Assembly (NCBI RefSeq): GCF_003846185.1
Contig: NZ_ML123034.1
Coordinates: 6,078,899-6,133,760 of the forward strand
Length of the DNA stretch: 54,862 bases
Direction: 5' to 3'
Source: Streptomyces sp. ADI96-02
GTDB taxonomy: Bacteria; Actinomycetota; Actinomycetes; Streptomycetales; Streptomycetaceae
A model generated the notes under the pieces. That model was not told the DNA's origin. It saw only the letters and a list, made by a program, of their open reading frames with translations, and did not search any database. The position numbers were made by a program, and so were the translations under genes. Positions 32,648-40,938 of this stretch are shown here, piece by piece (positions within the stretch are counted from its first letter, which is position 1; each line of letters opens with the position of its first letter).

Positions 32648-35600
32648 ATGACCGACGTACAGCCGCTCGTCCTCGCCGCCGCACTCCTCGACGCCCTCGA
32701 ACCGCTGTCCCACGAGCGGCGCATGCGAGAACTGGCCGCGAGATCACGGCGGTTGGCCGACGAGGGCGTACTGCGGCCGGTCCTGGACGAGTTGGCGGAC
32801 GGCGACCCGTACGAGCGGCGGATCGCCGTCGTCGCGGCGTCCGTCGGCCGCGACGCCGACTGGATCGGCGCGCACCTGGCCGACGAGGACGCCGTCGTAC
32901 GGGGCCACGCCCTGCGCGCGGGGCTGGGCCTCGGAGTGCCGGACGCCGCCTACGAACGGGCCTTCGCCGATGCTCCCGCCGTCGTGCGCCGGCAGCTCGT
33001 ACGGGCGGTCGCCGCCGACCGGCGCACCGCGCTCGCCGACCGGCTGATCGCCCAGGTGCGCGAGACCTGGGGCGACACCGAGGCCGCGCGGCTGCTGCCC
33101 GCCTGCTCGGCGGCGGCGGTGGAGGAACTGCTGCCGGACCTGTTCCGTACGGCGGCCTGCTGGTCCTCGCTCGGCCACCACCACCCCGGACCGCTCCTGA
33201 CCGCGGTCGAAGCCGAGCTGTCCGGTCTCCCGGCGGCGGGCCGCGACCTGTGGTGGCAGGCGTACGGGTACGACCGGGGCGTCGCCTCGGCGGCGCGGGC
33301 CCTCCCGCACCGGGTGCTGGACCTCCTCGAACGGTACGGGCCCCGCCGGCTCCCCGTCTCCTTGCACCGCTGCCTGCCCGCCCTCGTCGCCGCCGACCCC
33401 GCCCGCTCCGCCCGCCTCCTGCTCGTACCCGGCGCCTGTGCGCTGCCGCACCACGCCCTCAGCCGGACCCTGCTGCGGAGACTGGCCCGCGCCCTGCCCG
33501 ACGACCTCCTCACCGCCCTCGGCCGCGAGGCGGGGGACGCGTCCGGCCTGCTGCCGCGCCTGCTCACCTCCCTGCCGCCGGGCCGCCGTGCCGCGCTCCA
33601 CGCGGCGGTCGCCGCCGACCGGGGCGAAGGCCCCTCGGCGGACGTGGTCGACACCGCCCTCCTGGACGCGCTGCCCCGCACTCACGTGGCGTCCGTGGCC
33701 CGGCGGCTGGCGGACCGCGCCCGGACCCGGGGCGCGGACGGGACGGTCGTCCTCGCGCTGGAGTCCTACCTCCCCTTCGAGGAGATACGCGACCGGCTCC
33801 TGGCCGCGACCCGGGGGCCCGTCGCCGACGAGCGGGCGGCGGCCTGGTCGCTCCTCGTACGCGCCGCGGGCCGCTCGGCCGATCCGGACGCCGTCGCCAC
33901 CGCGCTGGAGGACCTGCTGCGCCTGCGCAACGAACAGGACCCCGTCCGCTCGGCCGCCCTCACCGCGCTCCTCGACGTCGCGCCCGCGCTGTTCACCGAC
34001 ACCGTCGAGCCGCTGCTGGACCGCGTCGCCGCCGACGCGGTCGAGTCCCGCGACTCCTCCGCCGCGAGCCGCTCCGCCCTCAGCCGGCTCGCCGTCGGCG
34101 TCCTGCGCGAACACGCGGTCACCGGACACCGGGCCCTGCTCAACTGGGCCCTGCGCACTCTGGTCCGCATCACCGGCAACAGCGGCGGCGCCGACCTCGG
34201 CCGCCTCGACCGGACCCTGCGCCGGGGCCAGGAGCACACCGTGTTCGAGGCGCTGCGCCCGTGGCTGGAGGCCGGAGCCGAGCGCTCCGACTACGGCCTC
34301 GTGCTCGCCCTCACCCGAGCGCTGGGCCACCGCGCCGACGGCCTGCCCGGCCTCCAGGAACTGCTCCGGCAGGCCGTGGGCTACGGCGACGAGACCACCG
34401 CCCGTACCGCCGCCGGCCTCTGGCTGCGGCCGTCCGCGGACCGGGACGCGCGGGTCGAACGGCTGCTGGCCCGGGACCCGTCCGCCGCCGCGCTCCCCGC
34501 CGTGCAGCGGGTGCTGACCGGCCGGCGGACCGATCTGCTCGACGCGTACCTCGACGGCCCGCCGCCCCGGGGCAGGTTCCTCGCCCCCGGTACGCCGTGG
34601 ACCGTCGGGACGGCGGACGTCGACCGCTGGACGCCGAGGCAGCAGCGCGCCGCGCAGCGCGACGCCGAGCGGGCGGCGGCGGACGAGAAGCTGCCGCTGT
34701 ACACGCGCGCCGCCGCGCTCGGGCGGCTCGCCCGGATACCCGGGCGGGGAGCGGACGCCCTGCGCGCCCGGACCGGCGCGCCCGAGGTGGTCCTCGCCGA
34801 GGCCGCGCTCGCCGCCCTCGCCTACACCGACCGGCCCGCCGACGTCCTGCCCGACCTGCTCGCGCACGGCGGGGACGACCGGGCGCGGGTCGCGATCCCC
34901 GCGGCGCGCCGGGCCGCCGCCCGCACCCGGCCCTCCCGGCTCGGCTCCCTCCTCGCCGCCCGCACCGCACCCGGCACCGGCAAGGTCACCGCCCGCAAGG
35001 AGATGGTCCGGCTCGCCGCCGCGCTGCTGCCCCGCACCGAGGCCGCCACCGTGCTGGCGGACGCCTTCGCCCAGCCCGGTCAGCACCCGGACGTGCGCGC
35101 CGCCTGCGTCGCCTCCGCCCCGCCGCTGCTCGGCGGGGAACGCCTGTGGCGGATGCTGGCCGAGGCGTGCGAGGGGGAGCGCGCGCTGCGCCTCGCCGTG
35201 CTGCGGGCCCGACCCGTCGAGCTCGCCCCGGAGCTGCGCCGCCGCTATGCGCGGTCGGTGGCGGCGGTGTGCGGCGCGAGCGACGACGCCCTGGTGGCCC
35301 TCGCCCACCGCGCGCTCGTCCGGTGGCTGCCCTGGGCGCCCGGAGCCGCCGCCGTCCTGGTCGACGCCCTGACCGACCTGGACCGGCGCGGCGTCTGGCG
35401 CTCGGCCGCCGACGCCCTCGCCGAGGCCGCCCCGGCGGTCCCGGAGGCGGCCGTCGCGCTGAACCGCGCTCTGAACCTGCTGGCCACCGGCGAGACGGCG
35501 GACGACGCCGGTGCGGAGCGGGACCGCCCGGCCCGCCGGCGGCTCGACCACCTCACCCGGGCGCTCGCGGGCGGCGGCGGTGCGCCGGACCCGAGGACCG

Positions 35601-36058
35601 CCGCCGTCCGCGACGAGGCCGGCCGGGTGCTGGCGGCCCACCGCGACCTCGCACCGCAGGCCGCCGCGCTGCTGGCGAGCTCCGTGGACCTGGAGGCGGA
35701 CGCGGACGCGCTGCACACCGCGCTCGTCCACCTCGCCGCCCTGCACACGGGCCGGCCGGCGCTCGCCGCCAGGACCGCGCACACCGTCGGGCGGCGCGTC
35801 GGCACGCCCGGCGGGACGCCCGGCGGGACGGACGGCGGGACGGACGGCGGCGACCCCGCCGTCCTGCTGGTCGTCGTCGCCCGGCTCGCCGCGACCGGCG
35901 ACCCGGCCGAGGGGCTGCTCGCCGCCGAGCTGACGGCCGCCGCGGGCCGGCGCACGGGGTGGACCGGCCCCTGGCGCACTCAGCTGCGGATGCTGCGCCA
36001 GCACCCCTGCGGGGACGTACGCGACGCGGCGTACGCGCAGAGCACCGCGGACGAGTGA
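32648..36058 (+). CDS. Giant HEAT-repeat-like protein of unknown function
   Basis: An 1136-residue, almost wholly alpha-helical, Ala/Arg/Leu-rich protein with no signal peptide or membrane helix. Repeating helical hairpins with 'ALxALLDVAP', 'ARTAAGLWL' and 'LAEAALAALAY' patterns suggest HEAT- or ARM-type solenoid structure throughout. I see no catalytic motif. A short Gly/Thr linker (residues 1052-1067) is encoded by a 12-bp repeat. CACAAT ends six bases before the ATG, giving ideal leaderless geometry. It probably serves as a protein-interaction scaffold. Its stop is followed by a strong bidirectional hairpin. Confidence 0.75.
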   Translation: MTDVQPLVLAAALLDALEPLSHERRMRELAARSRRLADEGVLRPVLDELADGDPYERRIAVVAASVGRDADWIGAHLADEDAVVRGHALRAGLGLGVPDAAYERAFADAPAVVRRQLVRAVAADRRTALADRLIAQVRETWGDTEAARLLPACSAAAVEELLPDLFRTAACWSSLGHHHPGPLLTAVEAELSGLPAAGRDLWWQAYGYDRGVASAARALPHRVLDLLERYGPRRLPVSLHRCLPALVAADPARSARLLLVPGACALPHHALSRTLLRRLARALPDDLLTALGREAGDASGLLPRLLTSLPPGRRAALHAAVAADRGEGPSADVVDTALLDALPRTHVASVARRLADRARTRGADGTVVLALESYLPFEEIRDRLLAATRGPVADERAAAWSLLVRAAGRSADPDAVATALEDLLRLRNEQDPVRSAALTALLDVAPALFTDTVEPLLDRVAADAVESRDSSAASRSALSRLAVGVLREHAVTGHRALLNWALRTLVRITGNSGGADLGRLDRTLRRGQEHTVFEALRPWLEAGAERSDYGLVLALTRALGHRADGLPGLQELLRQAVGYGDETTARTAAGLWLRPSADRDARVERLLARDPSAAALPAVQRVLTGRRTDLLDAYLDGPPPRGRFLAPGTPWTVGTADVDRWTPRQQRAAQRDAERAAADEKLPLYTRAAALGRLARIPGRGADALRARTGAPEVVLAEAALAALAYTDRPADVLPDLLAHGGDDRARVAIPAARRAAARTRPSRLGSLLAARTAPGTGKVTARKEMVRLAAALLPRTEAATVLADAFAQPGQHPDVRAACVASAPPLLGGERLWRMLAEACEGERALRLAVLRARPVELAPELRRRYARSVAAVCGASDDALVALAHRALVRWLPWAPGAAAVLVDALTDLDRRGVWRSAADALAEAAPAVPEAAVALNRALNLLATGETADDAGAERDRPARRRLDHLTRALAGGGGAPDPRTAAVRDEAGRVLAAHRDLAPQAAALLASSVDLEADADALHTALVHLAALHTGRPALAARTAHTVGRRVGTPGGTPGGTDGGTDGGDPAVLLVVVARLAATGDPAEGLLAAELTAAAGRRTGWTGPWRTQLRMLRQHPCGDVRDAAYAQSTADE
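35801..35848 (+). repeat. 12-bp tandem repeat, four copies, in frame
   Basis: Four 12-base units (two GGGACGCCCGGC-like, two GGGACGGACGGC) encode GTPG-GTPG-GTDG-GTDG near the C-terminus of the HEAT-like protein. Copy number could vary between strains without breaking the frame. Confidence 0.85.
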
Positions 36059-36067
36059 GAGTGACAG

Positions 36068-36114
36068 CCGCACGCCGGAGTGCCGGGGCGGGGCCCCAGC
36101 ACTCCGGCGTGCGG
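36068..36114. terminator. Strong bidirectional terminator hairpin
   Basis: CCGCACGCCGGAGTGC (36068-36083) pairs perfectly with 36099-36114 to give a 16-bp stem. Inside it GGGG (36085-36088) pairs with CCCC (36094-36097). It lies between the stop codons of the HEAT-like gene and the convergent desaturase and can work for both strands. Confidence 0.9.
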
Positions 36115-36124
36115 AACGGTCGGG

Positions 36125-37099
36125 TCAGGCGCGTCCGCGCGCCGCCATCCGGGCCTTGCGCGCGGCCAGCTTCTCGTCGAACTTCGACGCCTCGCTGTCC
36201 AGCCCGCCCATGTACAGACCCAGCTCCTCCTGCGCCTTCATGCCCTCCGGGCCCAGCCCGTCGATGCTCATGACCTTGAGGTAGCGCAGCACCGGCTGGA
36301 TCACGTCGTCGTGGTGGATGCGCATGTTGTAGATCTCGCCGATCGCCATCTGCGCGGCGGCCCGCTCGAAACCGGGCATGCCGTGGCCGGGCATGCGGAA
36401 GTCGACGACGACGTCGCGCACGGCCTGCATGGTCAGGTCCGGGGCCAGTTCGAAGGCCGCGCCCAGCAGGTTGCGGTAGAACACCATGTGCAGGTTCTCG
36501 TCGGTCGCGATCCGGGCCAGCATCCGGTCGCAGACCGGATCGCCGGACTGGTGGCCGGTGTTGCGGTGCGAGACGCGCGTGGCCAGCTCCTGGAAGGCGA
36601 CGTAGGCGACGGAGTGCAGCATCGAGTGCCGGTTGTCCGACTCGAAGCCCTCCGCCATGTGCGCCATCCGGAACTGCTCCAGCTTGTCCGGGTCCACGGC
36701 GCGGGAGGTGAGCAGGTAGTCGCGCATCACGATGCCGTGCCGCCCCTCCTCGGCGGTCCAGCGGTGCACCCAGGTGCCCCAGGCGCCGTCGCGCCCGAAG
36801 AGCGAGGCGATCTCGTGGTGGTAGCTGGGGAGGTTGTCCTCGGTCAGCAGGTTCACCACGAGGGCGATCTTGCCGATGTCGGTGACCTTGGACTGGTCCG
36901 GCGCCCACGGGTCGCCGTCCTCGAAGACGCCGGGGAAGTTGCGGCCGTCGGAGAAGGGCACGTACTCGTGCGGCATCCAGTCCTTGGCGATCTTGAGATG
37001 GCGGTTGAGTTCCTTCTCCACCACCTCCTCCAGCGCGTACAGCAGCTGGGCGTCGGTCCACGCCTTCGAACTGCCGAGGTGGGGAGAGGTGATCGTCAC
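36125..37099 (-). CDS. Acyl-ACP desaturase (soluble diiron, type 2)
   Basis: A 324-residue ferritin-like enzyme that inserts a double bond into acyl-ACP using oxygen and reduced ferredoxin. The diiron ligands are visible in 'TEDNLPSYHHEI' (E87 region), 'EEGRH' (117-121) and 'DENLH' further on. Length and motifs match plant and mycobacterial DesA desaturases. The GTG start at 37099 has AGGAG about seven bases upstream. An array of inverted and direct CGTAGGTTA repeats in its promoter (37126-37175) suggests control by a lipid-responsive repressor. It ends at a shared terminator. Confidence 0.92.
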   Translation of the reverse strand: MTITSPHLGSSKAWTDAQLLYALEEVVEKELNRHLKIAKDWMPHEYVPFSDGRNFPGVFEDGDPWAPDQSKVTDIGKIALVVNLLTEDNLPSYHHEIASLFGRDGAWGTWVHRWTAEEGRHGIVMRDYLLTSRAVDPDKLEQFRMAHMAEGFESDNRHSMLHSVAYVAFQELATRVSHRNTGHQSGDPVCDRMLARIATDENLHMVFYRNLLGAAFELAPDLTMQAVRDVVVDFRMPGHGMPGFERAAAQMAIGEIYNMRIHHDDVIQPVLRYLKVMSIDGLGPEGMKAQEELGLYMGGLDSEASKFDEKLAARKARMAARGRA

Positions 37100-37125
37100 G
37101 GGGAGCTCCTGGGGACGGGAGAATT

Positions 37126-37175
37126 ACCTACGGCCTCGTAGGTTACGTGACCGTAGGTTAAGGCGACCGTAAGTC
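37126..37175. promoter_or_regulatory. Operator-like array upstream of the desaturase
   Basis: ACCTACG (37126-37132) and CGTAGGT (37137-37143) form a seven-base inverted repeat with a four-base centre. CGTAGGTTA recurs directly at 37137-37145 and 37152-37160, and a weaker CGTAAGTC follows at 37168-37175. The spacing of 15-16 bases and overlap with the desaturase promoter suggest cooperative repressor binding, as by TetR-family lipid regulators. Confidence 0.6.
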
Positions 37176-37202
37176 CAAAGCCAAGCCGCGATGGCGGAGA
37201 CG

Positions 37203-37619
37203 TCAGCAGGCGCCGCCGAGCAGGTCGGTCAGGCTCCGGTCCAGATCCAGGTAGCGGCCCTCGTCCCCGACCGGCACCAGCTCCTGGGCCCGGCTCAGGA
37301 AGCGGCGCAGCTCGTCGGTGCGGACATGGACCATGGCGACGCCCTCGGTCGCGTGGAATTCGAGCACCGTCCGCTCGTACCCGAAGGGCCGCACGCGGAC
37401 GTCCCCCTCGCCGGCCGGGGCGTCGACGCCCGTGGCCAGCAGCTCGCGGGAGAACTCCCAGGACACCTCGGTCCCCTCCAGGGTCGCGGGGGCCGGGAAC
37501 GCCATCCGTACGGCGAAGGGGTCCTTGCGGTCGTACCGCAGGGTGGCGGGCAGGGTTTCCATCCGCGGGGCGGACGCGACCATGCGGGCCTGTACGTAGT
37601 GCTCGATAGCGCTGGACAA
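37203..37619 (-). CDS. ssgD: SsgA-like sporulation/cell-division protein (SsgD-like)
   Basis: A 138-residue member of the SsgA-like family, found only in morphologically complex actinomycetes and acting in septum placement and cell-wall assembly. Family signatures are 'LRYDRKDPFAVRMAFPA', 'VSWEFSRELLATG', 'GDVRVRPFG' and the final 'YLDLDRSLTDLL'. TTG 37619 has GAGGGAG seven bases upstream and gives the normal family N-terminus; an ATG at 37694 would add 25 unlikely residues. The ssgD assignment rests on recall of the S. coelicolor order, where ssgD lies near the small laccase, and is tentative; family membership is firm. Confidence 0.85.
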   Translation of the reverse strand: MSSAIEHYVQARMVASAPRMETLPATLRYDRKDPFAVRMAFPAPATLEGTEVSWEFSRELLATGVDAPAGEGDVRVRPFGYERTVLEFHATEGVAMVHVRTDELRRFLSRAQELVPVGDEGRYLDLDRSLTDLLGGAC

Positions 37620-37898
37620 GTCCTGCTCCCTCTCGCGGCTGGGTGAACGGTTCCCGGCACTGGAGTAGACGCCCGGGGGCATGGTTCCGTGCACCGAAGG
37701 GCTGGGTGAGCTGCGTCACCGGCCGTCCCGTCCAGCTTGCCCGCCAGGTCCCGCGGGCGACGCCGAATCCCGCGTCGGAGTGCGCGCCGTGAGTGAGCGG
37801 TTACGTGCAAGTCAGTTATGGCCAAGGGCAGTTCAAGGCACGGCCAAGGCTCCATCCGCATGAAAGGCGATTCATGGTAAAAGGGTTATCTTCCGCGC

Positions 37899-38140
37899 GT
37901 GAAAATGACCACACGTGCTCAGAAGGCGGCCCCCACCAGCCGCCGCGCACTGCTCCGCGCCTCCGTCGGCGGTAGCCGCCACCGCCGTGTCCGCCGGGCG
38001 CACCACCCCCACGAGGCGCGCACCGTGCGCCGGACGCTCGTCTCCGGCCAGCAACCGTTCGCCCTCATCCTCGGCCGCCAGTAGCTCGCCTGCCGCCGGA
38101 CCCGCCGCGCCGCGCGACGCGACCGGACGGCGGCCCCGAA
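37899..38140 (+). pseudogene. Remnant of a Tat-exported protein, probable frameshift
   Basis: GTG 37899 opens a frame starting 'VKMTTRAQKAAPTSRRALLRASVGG', a twin-arginine motif that then turns into Arg/His-rich nonsense. Removing one base near 37972 restores a typical signal core ('GVAATAVSAG'), but the second frame soon also loses protein-like character. TTATCT ends seven bases before the GTG, so a promoter may survive. The 280 bases upstream (37620-37898) hold no gene. This is probably a decayed or truncated gene; a sequencing error or a genuine short 61-residue ORF are alternatives. Confidence 0.4.
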
Positions 38141-38143
38141 CGT

Positions 38144-38443
38144 TCAGCCGGCCGGCTGCTGACGGAACGGCGCGAGCTCCGGCGCCGTCTTCGTCGCGAT
38201 GAACTCGGTCACCCGGTAAGCGCACACGCCGTGCACCGTGAACGGGTCCGCCGCCGCGATCGCCTCGATCCGCGCACGGTCCTCCCCGACGGCCAGGATC
38301 ACCCCGCCGTCGCGCGGGTCCTTGCGGCCCGAGGCGATGAACACGCCTGCCGCGTACTGGTCGTCCAGCCAGGCGACGTGCTCCGCCATCAGCGCGTCGA
38401 CGCGCTCCACCGGCGCCGTGTAGGTCAATTCGAGTACGAACAT
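38144..38443 (-). CDS. YciI-like protein
   Basis: A 99-residue alpha/beta protein of the YciI family (dimeric ferredoxin-like fold). It starts 'MFVLELTYTAPVERVDALM', then 'HVAWLDDQYAAGVFIASG' with the conserved His-Asp pattern (H22) and 'DPFTVHGVCAYRV'. Family members include dehydrochlorinase-like enzymes and orphan proteins; no substrate can be assigned. It diverges from the endonuclease V gene, separated by 128 bases containing a duplicated 20-mer. Confidence 0.88.
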   Translation of the reverse strand: MFVLELTYTAPVERVDALMAEHVAWLDDQYAAGVFIASGRKDPRDGGVILAVGEDRARIEAIAAADPFTVHGVCAYRVTEFIATKTAPELAPFRQQPAG

Positions 38444-38497
38444 GATCGCCAGGCTACGGGATCCCCTGCCGCCGCAGCGGTCGCGCCCGTGCCGGGG

Positions 38498-38539
38498 GAC
38501 CGCCCCCGCTCCCGGCGGACCGCCCCCGCTCCCGGCGGA
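38498..38539 (+). repeat. Two-copy 20-bp tandem repeat
   Basis: A 20-base unit starting GACCGCCCCCGC occurs at 38498-38517 and 38518-38537. It lies in the gap between the divergent YciI-like and endonuclease V genes, next to the predicted endonuclease V promoter. Confidence 0.85.
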
Positions 38540-38571
38540 GACCTCGCGGGGCAGCCCTTAAGCTTCCGGTC

Positions 38572-39264
38572 ATGACGACACAGCCCCCTCCCGCCCATGA
38601 GACCCCCGCGGACGAAGCCGAGGGCCGGGCGATCCAGGACCGCCTGCGCGGCCTGGTGGTGCTGGACGAGCCGGGGCCGCCGCCCGGTACCGGCCTGGTG
38701 ACCGGCGTCGACGTGGCGTACGACGAGGAGAAGGACGTCGTCGTCGCGGCGGCCGTGGTGCTGGACGCCGCGACGCTGGAGACGGTCGACGAGGCCACCG
38801 CCGTCGGCCGCGTCGCCTTCCCGTACGTCCCCGGGCTGCTGGCCTTCCGCGAGATCCCGGCCGCCCTGGAGGCCCTGGAGTCGCTGACCGTCGACCCCGG
38901 TCTCGTCGTCTGCGACGGCTACGGCCTCGCGCACCCGCGCCGCTTCGGCCTCGCCAGCCACCTCGGTGTGCTCACCGGGCTCCCGGTGATCGGCGTCGGC
39001 AAGAACCCGTTCACCTTTTCGTACGAAGCCCCCGGACCCCGGCGCGGGGACTCCTCCCCGCTGCTGGACGGCGAGGAGGTGGTGGGCCGGGCGTTGCGCA
39101 CCCAGGAGAACACCAACCCGGTCTTCGTCTCCGTGGGACACCGGATCAGCCTGGACAACGCCTGCGCCCACACGCTCCGCCTCGCCCGCCGCTTCCGCCA
39201 GCCGGAGAGCACGCGCCGGGCGGACGAGCTGTGCCGCCGGACGCTGAGGGAAGCGACCGCCTGA
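38572..39264 (+). CDS. nfi: Endonuclease V (deoxyinosine 3'-endonuclease)
   Basis: A 230-residue DNA-repair nuclease that nicks DNA one base beyond deaminated adenine. Signatures are 'GVDVAYD' with the first metal Asp, 'PYVPGLLAFRE', and 'DGYGLAHPRRFGLASHLG'. Length is normal. TAAGCT ends seven bases before the ATG and no Shine-Dalgarno is visible, so the transcript is probably leaderless. It stands alone as a gene. Confidence 0.93.
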   Translation: MTTQPPPAHETPADEAEGRAIQDRLRGLVVLDEPGPPPGTGLVTGVDVAYDEEKDVVVAAAVVLDAATLETVDEATAVGRVAFPYVPGLLAFREIPAALEALESLTVDPGLVVCDGYGLAHPRRFGLASHLGVLTGLPVIGVGKNPFTFSYEAPGPRRGDSSPLLDGEEVVGRALRTQENTNPVFVSVGHRISLDNACAHTLRLARRFRQPESTRRADELCRRTLREATA

Positions 39265-39343
39265 AACGGCGGGCGTCCGCCGCCGGCCGGCTGAGTATCC
39301 GTACGGGTGGTGCTCCGCGTTCTCGCTGGGCAGGCTGGTACGT

Positions 39344-39487
39344 ATGAACGCCTCTCGCACAGCCGTACGGCACGTCCCCGTCCGCCTCGCCGAGCGCCGG
39401 GTCGCGCTCGGCATGCTCCTCGGCGGCATGACCGGTCTCGTCTGGCTGGGCGCGATGCTGTACACGCTGGTCAGCTGGGCGCTCTGA
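39344..39487 (+). CDS. Small membrane protein, 47 residues
   Basis: ATG 39344 opens a 47-codon frame with a basic N-terminus ('RHVPVRLAERRVALG') and a single hydrophobic helix ('GLVWLGAMLYTLVSWAL') running to the last residue. Codon third positions are strongly G/C, as expected of a real gene. No ribosome site is seen; CAGGCT seven bases upstream could be a -10 for a leaderless mRNA. Function unknown. Confidence 0.65.
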   Translation: MNASRTAVRHVPVRLAERRVALGMLLGGMTGLVWLGAMLYTLVSWAL

Positions 39488-39529
39488 GCCGTACCGCGAC
39501 CCCGCAGGCGACCGGCCCGGCGGCGGCTC

Positions 39530-40732
39530 CTACGGCAGGTCCTCGCGGACCGCCGCCACCCGGAAGCGCAGCCCCGCCGCCCCCAGCCGCGCCAGCAGCG
39601 CGTCGCCCATCGCCACCACGGGAGTGACCTGCCCGGACGTCGCCGGAAGTTCGTCGAGGGCGAGTGACATGGCCGATTCGGCGAGGATCCTGGCCGTCTC
39701 GCCGTAGCCCGGGTCGCCGCCGGAGACCTCCGTGAAGACCCGCCGTCCGCCGCCCTCGCCGGCGAAGCGGACGGTGAACCAGCTTCTCGCGCGCCGCTCC
39801 TCGTCCGGCCCCCGCCCCGGCTCGTAACGCCCCGTCAGCCAGTCCCGCACCGGCCCGAACTGGGCGGCGGCGACCAGAGCGCCGAGGGCCGCCGGGCCGC
39901 CGAGGGCCATCGGCAGGGTCCGGACCGAGGCGAAGTGCCGGTAGCGGAAGTCCGGGCCGTACCGCTGGAGGGCCCGTGCCGACTGGCCCACGACCGCCGG
40001 GTCGACGGTCGGCAGCGGCAGCGCCCAGGCGCCCGTAGCCCCGCTGTAGTGCGGTGAGCCCGCCGAGGCGCGCACGCGCCGCCCCACCAGGCGCGGCTCG
40101 TGCAGCCGCCGCTCCCGGGCGGCGGCGACCATCTTCGGTCCGCGCCCCATCGCGGTGAGCGCCGAGGCGAACGTACCGCCGGAGAAGACCGCGTCGGTGC
40201 GCACGAAGCCGTCGACGGACAGCGGCACCCCCTCGGGCAGTTGCAGGACGGTGAAGTACGCGCCGAGGTCATGCGGTACGGACTCGAAGCCGCAGGCGTG
40301 CACGAGGCGCGCCCCCGTCTCCCGGGCGCGCGTGTCGTGGAGCACGAAGCTGCGGTCGATGAACTCGGCCTCGCCCGTCAGATCGGCGTAGTCCGTCCCG
40401 GCCTCGGCGCAGGCGGCGATCAGCTCCTCGCCGTACCGGACGTACGGTCCCACCGTCGTGGCGACCACCCGCGTCGACGCGGCCAGTTCGCGCAGGGCGT
40501 CGGCGTCCGCGGCGTCGGTCTCCACCAGCGGCAGGTCGGCGCAGCCCGGATCGATCGCGGCGAGCCGTTCGCGCAGCCGCTCCAGCCTGCCCCGGTCGCG
40601 TCCCGCCAGGGCCCAGCGGAGTCCGGCCGGGGCGTGCGCGGCCAGATATTCGGCGGTCAGCGTCCCCACGAATCCGGTGGCGCCGAAGAGGACGACGTCC
40701 AAGGGGCGTGGCGCCCCGTTCTGCCTGTTCAC
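39530..40732 (-). CDS. Saccharopine dehydrogenase-like / trans-acting enoyl reductase-type protein
   Basis: A 400-residue protein with an N-terminal NAD(P)-binding Rossmann domain ('VVLFGATGFVGTLTAEYLA', residues about 13-31). The central part 'YADLTGEAEFIDRSF' and 'ACGFESVPHDLGAYF' is typical of the saccharopine-dehydrogenase-like family. That family includes mycobacterial trans-acting enoyl reductases of lipid synthesis. No partner polyketide synthase is nearby, so the substrate is unknown. GTG 40732 has GGAGG six bases upstream. Confidence 0.87.
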   Translation of the reverse strand: MNRQNGAPRPLDVVLFGATGFVGTLTAEYLAAHAPAGLRWALAGRDRGRLERLRERLAAIDPGCADLPLVETDAADADALRELAASTRVVATTVGPYVRYGEELIAACAEAGTDYADLTGEAEFIDRSFVLHDTRARETGARLVHACGFESVPHDLGAYFTVLQLPEGVPLSVDGFVRTDAVFSGGTFASALTAMGRGPKMVAAARERRLHEPRLVGRRVRASAGSPHYSGATGAWALPLPTVDPAVVGQSARALQRYGPDFRYRHFASVRTLPMALGGPAALGALVAAAQFGPVRDWLTGRYEPGRGPDEERRARSWFTVRFAGEGGGRRVFTEVSGGDPGYGETARILAESAMSLALDELPATSGQVTPVVAMGDALLARLGAAGLRFRVAAVREDLP

Positions 40733-40897
40733 GAGTACCTCCGCAAGGGGCCGGGTGCCGACGTGCAGGCAGAGGTTAGCGGAGCCGGACGCGGCGGCGT
40801 ACGGCCGGGCGGAGCCGATGCGGGAGGATGGGAGGAAGAACTAAGCGCTTGCTCGGCCTGAGGGGTTGTGCGGAGCGCGGCGTGTTCTTAGCATCAT

Positions 40898-40922
40898 CGA
40901 TGTTACATCGGTTGTGTCACAC
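40898..40922. promoter_or_regulatory. Operator candidates before the beta-oxidation operon
   Basis: CGATGT-T-ACATCG (40898-40910) is a perfect 13-base palindrome, and GTGT-C-ACAC (40914-40922) is a second one immediately after. Both lie within 45 bases of the first gene's start in a locally AT-richer segment. They could bind a TetR-type acyl-CoA regulator; the MerR gene at the far end of the operon is another candidate. Confidence 0.5.
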
Positions 40923-40938
40923 CGCTGGGGGCTCACGG

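Noticed and set aside
32744..36073. 1109-codon open frame antisense to the HEAT-like gene
   Set aside because: A GC-rich shadow with low-complexity Gly/Arg/Glu composition and no domain; the + strand gene has proper codon bias.
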